Assembly: GCA_024640925.1 (NCBI GenBank)
Contig: JAHEEB010000123.1
Span: 1-8,762 of the forward strand
Origin: Bacteroidota bacterium
Lineage (GTDB): Bacteria > Bacteroidota > Bacteroidia > Bacteroidales > UBA10428
Direction: 5' to 3'
DNA: 8,762 nucleotides
Both the position numbers and the translations under genes were made by a program. Below are positions 6,552 through 8,762 of the stretch, piece after piece. Below the pieces are notes generated by a model. It had not been told where the DNA came from. It was given only the letters and a program-made list of their open reading frames with translations, and ran no database searches. Numbering within the stretch: the first letter of the stretch is position 1; the number at the start of each line of letters is the position of its first letter.

Positions 6552-6567
6552 GACCGGGCGTTCAGTC
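6552..6567 (+). promoter_or_regulatory. Operator 2, second copy of the same core
   Basis: GACCGGGCGTTCAGTC repeats operator 1's core with 14 of 16 bases identical; only the central AA to GG differs. It is less symmetric than the first copy. It starts 61 bases after the first, close to six helical turns, and 30 bases before the TetR ATG. A roadblock or cooperative second site is likely. Confidence 0.6.
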
Positions 6568-6581
6568 TAAATAGAAACCTT

Positions 6582-7157
6582 ATGTCGCCCAGAACAGAGA
6601 AACAATTTGAAGAAATACGTGAAGAACGACGCAGCCAGATTATGGAAGTTGCTCTTGAACTCTTTGCCCAACAAGGATTTTCGAATGTCACAATAGCTAA
6701 AATAGCAAAGAAGGCAGAGATTTCGAAAGGACTTATGTACAATTATTTCGAGAGCAAGGAACAGCTCATTACTGAAATAATGATCATGGGATTGAATGAG
6801 TTTAATGAAATTTTTGACCCTAATAAGGATGGAGAGCTTACCCATGATGAGCTGCACTATTTTATTGATGAGTCTTTTCGTATTCTTCAATCGAGAGTAA
6901 AATTCTGGAGACTCTATTTTTTAATCATGTTCCAACCCGAAGTTTATACTCTTATTGAAAAAAAGATTTATGAAGTCTTAGGAATGTACCTGAAACTCAC
7001 AATGGCATTATTTGAGCGAAAAGGACTTAAAGACCCTGAATCTGAAGTTCGCTTTTTCGGAGCAATGATGGACGGAATTGCCCTGAACTATGTACTCGAT
7101 CCTGAACATTTTCCCTTTGAGATAATTAAAAAAAGAATGCATGATTTGTACCAATAA
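6582..7157 (+). CDS. TetR/AcrR-family transcriptional regulator with EF-hand-like loop
   Basis: A 191-residue one-component repressor, normal length for TetR. The N-terminal helix-turn-helix domain (about 15-62) shows the family order: SQIMEVALELFAQQGFSNVT, then IAKIAKKAEISKGLMYNYF and ESKEQLI, where the Y-x-Y-F end of the recognition helix and the following helix are diagnostic. The ligand and dimerisation part follows (about 65-191), with FWRLYFLIMFQPEVY and the closing MMDGIALNYVLDP helix. Unusual is DPNKDGELTHDE at 79-90, which matches the canonical 12-residue EF-hand calcium loop at positions 1, 3, 5, 6, 8 and 12 and is flanked by helices (LNEFNEIF before, LHYFIDESF after). Two operator copies and a Bacteroidota promoter lie just upstream, so autoregulation is likely. 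It is followed after 13 bp by the LolA-like gene. The ligand is unknown. Confidence 0.93.
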   Translation: MSPRTEKQFEEIREERRSQIMEVALELFAQQGFSNVTIAKIAKKAEISKGLMYNYFESKEQLITEIMIMGLNEFNEIFDPNKDGELTHDELHYFIDESFRILQSRVKFWRLYFLIMFQPEVYTLIEKKIYEVLGMYLKLTMALFERKGLKDPESEVRFFGAMMDGIALNYVLDPEHFPFEIIKKRMHDLYQ

Positions 7158-7170
7158 ATTCCTTTTTATT

Positions 7171-7932
7171 ATGAATACGAATATAAAAATCCATGTTGCT
7201 TTATTATCCTTATTTACTCTTATTTATCTTGATGGAAAAGCTCAGGATGCAACAGCAATTGTTAAACGTGCAGACGATAAAATGCGTGGGGAAAAATCGG
7301 GATACTCAGTAATGTCCATGCAGATTATACGGCCCACATGGACTCGTACAGTAGGATTTAAAAGCTGGTCGAAAGGCTCTGAACTTTCAATGGTTTATAT
7401 TACCGACCCTGTTAAAGAAAAAGGACAATCATTTTTAAAATTTAAACTCGATATGTGGAACTGGAATCCACAGATTAATCGTATGATAAAGCTTCCAACA
7501 TCTATGCTCTCTCAAGGTTGGATGGGTTCCGACTATACAAACGACGACCTTTTAAACGAACGCTCAATTGTAGTAGATTACTCACATAAACTACTGGGTG
7601 AAGAAACTGTCTCTGGTGAAGTTTGTTATAAAATTGAATTGATTCCACTGGAAGATGCCCCTGTTGTCTGGGGGAAAATAATTATCTGGATCTCAAAAAA
7701 ATATGAGATTAGTCTGAAAGTAGAATACTACGACGAGGATGGCTACCTTGTAAAGACAGAACTTGGCAAAGATATAAAAAACATGAGTGGCCGTACTATC
7801 CCAACGAAGTTTGAATTAGTTCCTGCAGATGAAGAAGGAAATAAAACGGTGATTACCATATCCGAAATTCAATTTAACATACCCATCGAAGACTCGTTTT
7901 TTACACAACAAAACATGAAAAAAGTGAGATAA
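7171..7932 (+). CDS. LolA-like outer-membrane lipoprotein-sorting family protein (periplasmic)
   Basis: A 253-residue exported protein of the LolA-like family often annotated 'outer membrane lipoprotein-sorting protein'. A Sec signal peptide (about 1-24, MNTNIKIHVALLSLFTLIYL) ends near GKA-QD. The mature part begins with the family helix AIVKRADDKMRGEKSG, then strands with RPTWTRTVGFKSWSKG, TDPVKEKGQSFLKF and MWNWNPQINRMIKLP, and the signature SMLSQGWMGSDYTNDDL (about 111-127), all typical of this group. The half-barrel fold is known to shield acyl chains or lipids in the periplasm. I start at ATG 7171 because the in-frame ATG at 7141 overlaps the TetR gene and would put ten non-signal residues before the signal peptide. 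The gene sits 13 bp after TetR and 74 bp before an FtsX-type permease, so lipid or lipoprotein transfer with that transporter is the likely role. The cargo is not known. Confidence 0.9.
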   Translation: MNTNIKIHVALLSLFTLIYLDGKAQDATAIVKRADDKMRGEKSGYSVMSMQIIRPTWTRTVGFKSWSKGSELSMVYITDPVKEKGQSFLKFKLDMWNWNPQINRMIKLPTSMLSQGWMGSDYTNDDLLNERSIVVDYSHKLLGEETVSGEVCYKIELIPLEDAPVVWGKIIIWISKKYEISLKVEYYDEDGYLVKTELGKDIKNMSGRTIPTKFELVPADEEGNKTVITISEIQFNIPIEDSFFTQQNMKKVR

Positions 7933-8006
7933 TCATTTATTGCAAAAACCTCAAAACAATGCTGAACGAATTCTCAATTTTTAATTATTAATTACGAATT
8001 GATTGT

Positions 8007-8762
8007 ATGAATTTATTAAAGATTGCCTGGCGGAACCTATGGCGGAACAAACGCAGAACAGCTATAACTGCAGCTTCAATACTTTTTGCGGTGTTTTTTG
8101 CTGTTGTTATGCGTTCGTTTCAGCTTGGTACATATAGTTATATGATTAAAAGTGCTGTTGAATCATATTCCGGATTTCTGCAAATACAACACCCCGATTT
8201 CCAGAACGACCCGTCACTGGAAAACTCTATTTGTTATTCCGATTCGTTGGTTGATGTTATTAAACATATCGATGGAATTAAAGCAATTGTTCCGCATGTC
8301 GAGACTTTTGCCCTTGCATCTACAGGAGAACAGACAAAAGGAGCTTTGATAATTGGCATTGATCCTATAAAAGAATATGAACTATCTAACCCGGAAAACA
8401 TGGTAGTTCATTACCGGATTACCAAACAAAGCGTGGAGTTGCTTAAGGCTAATAAAAAAATACCCAACGATGTGAAGCTTAAACTTGATGAGGTGTTGAA
8501 TAATTCCTATTCAAATACAGGCACTATTGCAACAGATTTTGAACTCGATGAGAAAATCAATAAGAAAGTAATTGATGAAATTGCTTCGGTTAGCAAATTT
8601 CCGGGAACATATCTGCAAACCGACGATTCTGGTGTTCTGGTTTCCGATCGTCTTTCGAAATACCTGAAACTTAATGTTGGCGATACCCTTATTTTAATGG
8701 GCCAGGGTTACCAGGGGGCAACTGCTGCAGGACTTTATCCTGTAAGAGGTATTATTAAAGTT
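8007..8762 (+). CDS. FtsX/MacB-type ABC transporter permease, 5' part
   Basis: The frame is open from ATG 8007 through the last base, giving 252 codons with the 3' end outside the window. The start MNLLKIAWRNLWRNKRRTAI is the classic cytoplasmic N-terminus of MacB/LolC/LolE-type permeases (L-K-I-A-W-R-N-L-x-R-N-K-R-R-T). A first membrane helix follows at about 17-36 (ITAASILFAVFFAVVM), then a large periplasmic MacB-like core domain with FLQIQHPDF, IDGIKAIVPHVETFALAST, a GIDPIKE turn and VLVSDRLSKYLKLNVGDTL. The remaining three membrane helices are expected beyond the window. No ATP-binding subunit is visible and it should be encoded nearby. Following the LolA-like gene, it probably extracts or moves a lipid-bearing substrate at the inner membrane. 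A LolE-like role is possible but not shown. The 74-base gap before it holds two direct ACGAATT copies (7966 and 7994) and no terminator. Confidence 0.93.
   Translation, partial: MNLLKIAWRNLWRNKRRTAITAASILFAVFFAVVMRSFQLGTYSYMIKSAVESYSGFLQIQHPDFQNDPSLENSICYSDSLVDVIKHIDGIKAIVPHVETFALASTGEQTKGALIIGIDPIKEYELSNPENMVVHYRITKQSVELLKANKKIPNDVKLKLDEVLNNSYSNTGTIATDFELDEKINKKVIDEIASVSKFPGTYLQTDDSGVLVSDRLSKYLKLNVGDTLILMGQGYQGATAAGLYPVRGIIKV

Noticed and set aside
6473..6890. Two minus-strand open frames overlapping the TetR gene and its promoter
   Set aside because: They are antisense shadows of a clear TetR coding region and have no family features.
7141..7170. Upstream in-frame ATG for the LolA-like gene
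   Set aside because: It overlaps the end of TetR and would put ten extra residues ahead of an otherwise ideal signal peptide; ATG 7171 is better.
7966..8000. Two direct ACGAATT copies in the gap before the permease, within AT-rich sequence
   Set aside because: Seven-base repeats in AT-rich intergenic DNA are expected by chance and no hairpin or element boundary accompanies them.

Overview
The window looks like a chromosomal segment of a marine or gut-type Bacteroidota. Three things point there: a SusC-like TonB-dependent receptor with a CarboxypepD_reg-like N-terminal domain paired with a DUF4249 lipoprotein, a promoter matching the Bacteroidota -33/-7 consensus (TTG, then TAnnTTTG), and overall AT-rich coding. 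No rRNA, tRNA, CRISPR array or transposase was seen.

Layout. (1) 1-722, plus strand: the 3' part of an unrecognised, acidic, probably secreted protein. It ends at a strong bidirectional terminator (740-768). (2) 768-3999, minus strand: a two-gene unit, the TonB-dependent receptor followed by the DUF4249 lipoprotein, with a 13-bp gap. It converges on gene 1 at the shared terminator. (3) About 4006-6350, minus strand: a visibly more AT-rich accessory stretch. It holds one intact unknown protein (5246-6091) with a degenerate internal duplication that resembles an immunity protein, surrounded by broken genes. The broken genes are a SMI1/KNR4 (SUKH) family gene with two frameshifts (4208-4653), a stretch resembling a type IX secretion C-terminal sorting domain (4006-4230), an AbiH-like C-terminal remnant (5084-5245) and an unrecognised frameshifted fragment (6103-6349). 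(4) 6461 to the end, plus strand: a promoter with two copies of a palindrome-like operator, then a TetR-family regulator, a LolA-like periplasmic protein and the first 252 codons of an FtsX/MacB-type ABC permease that runs off the window.

How the parts work together. The receptor and DUF4249 lipoprotein probably form an outer-membrane uptake pair whose substrate cannot be read from the sequence. The TetR, LolA-like and permease genes form a probable autoregulated operon for moving lipid or lipoprotein cargo across the envelope. The operator overlaps the -7 box, so the regulator most likely represses its own operon. The TetR protein also carries a textbook EF-hand-like calcium loop just after its DNA-binding domain, the most unexpected single feature here. 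The accessory stretch reads as a decaying immunity or defence gene array lodged between two core loci. I see no intact new multi-gene system. The best candidates for something undescribed are the EF-hand-like TetR with its paired operators and the duplicated-module protein at 5246-6091.
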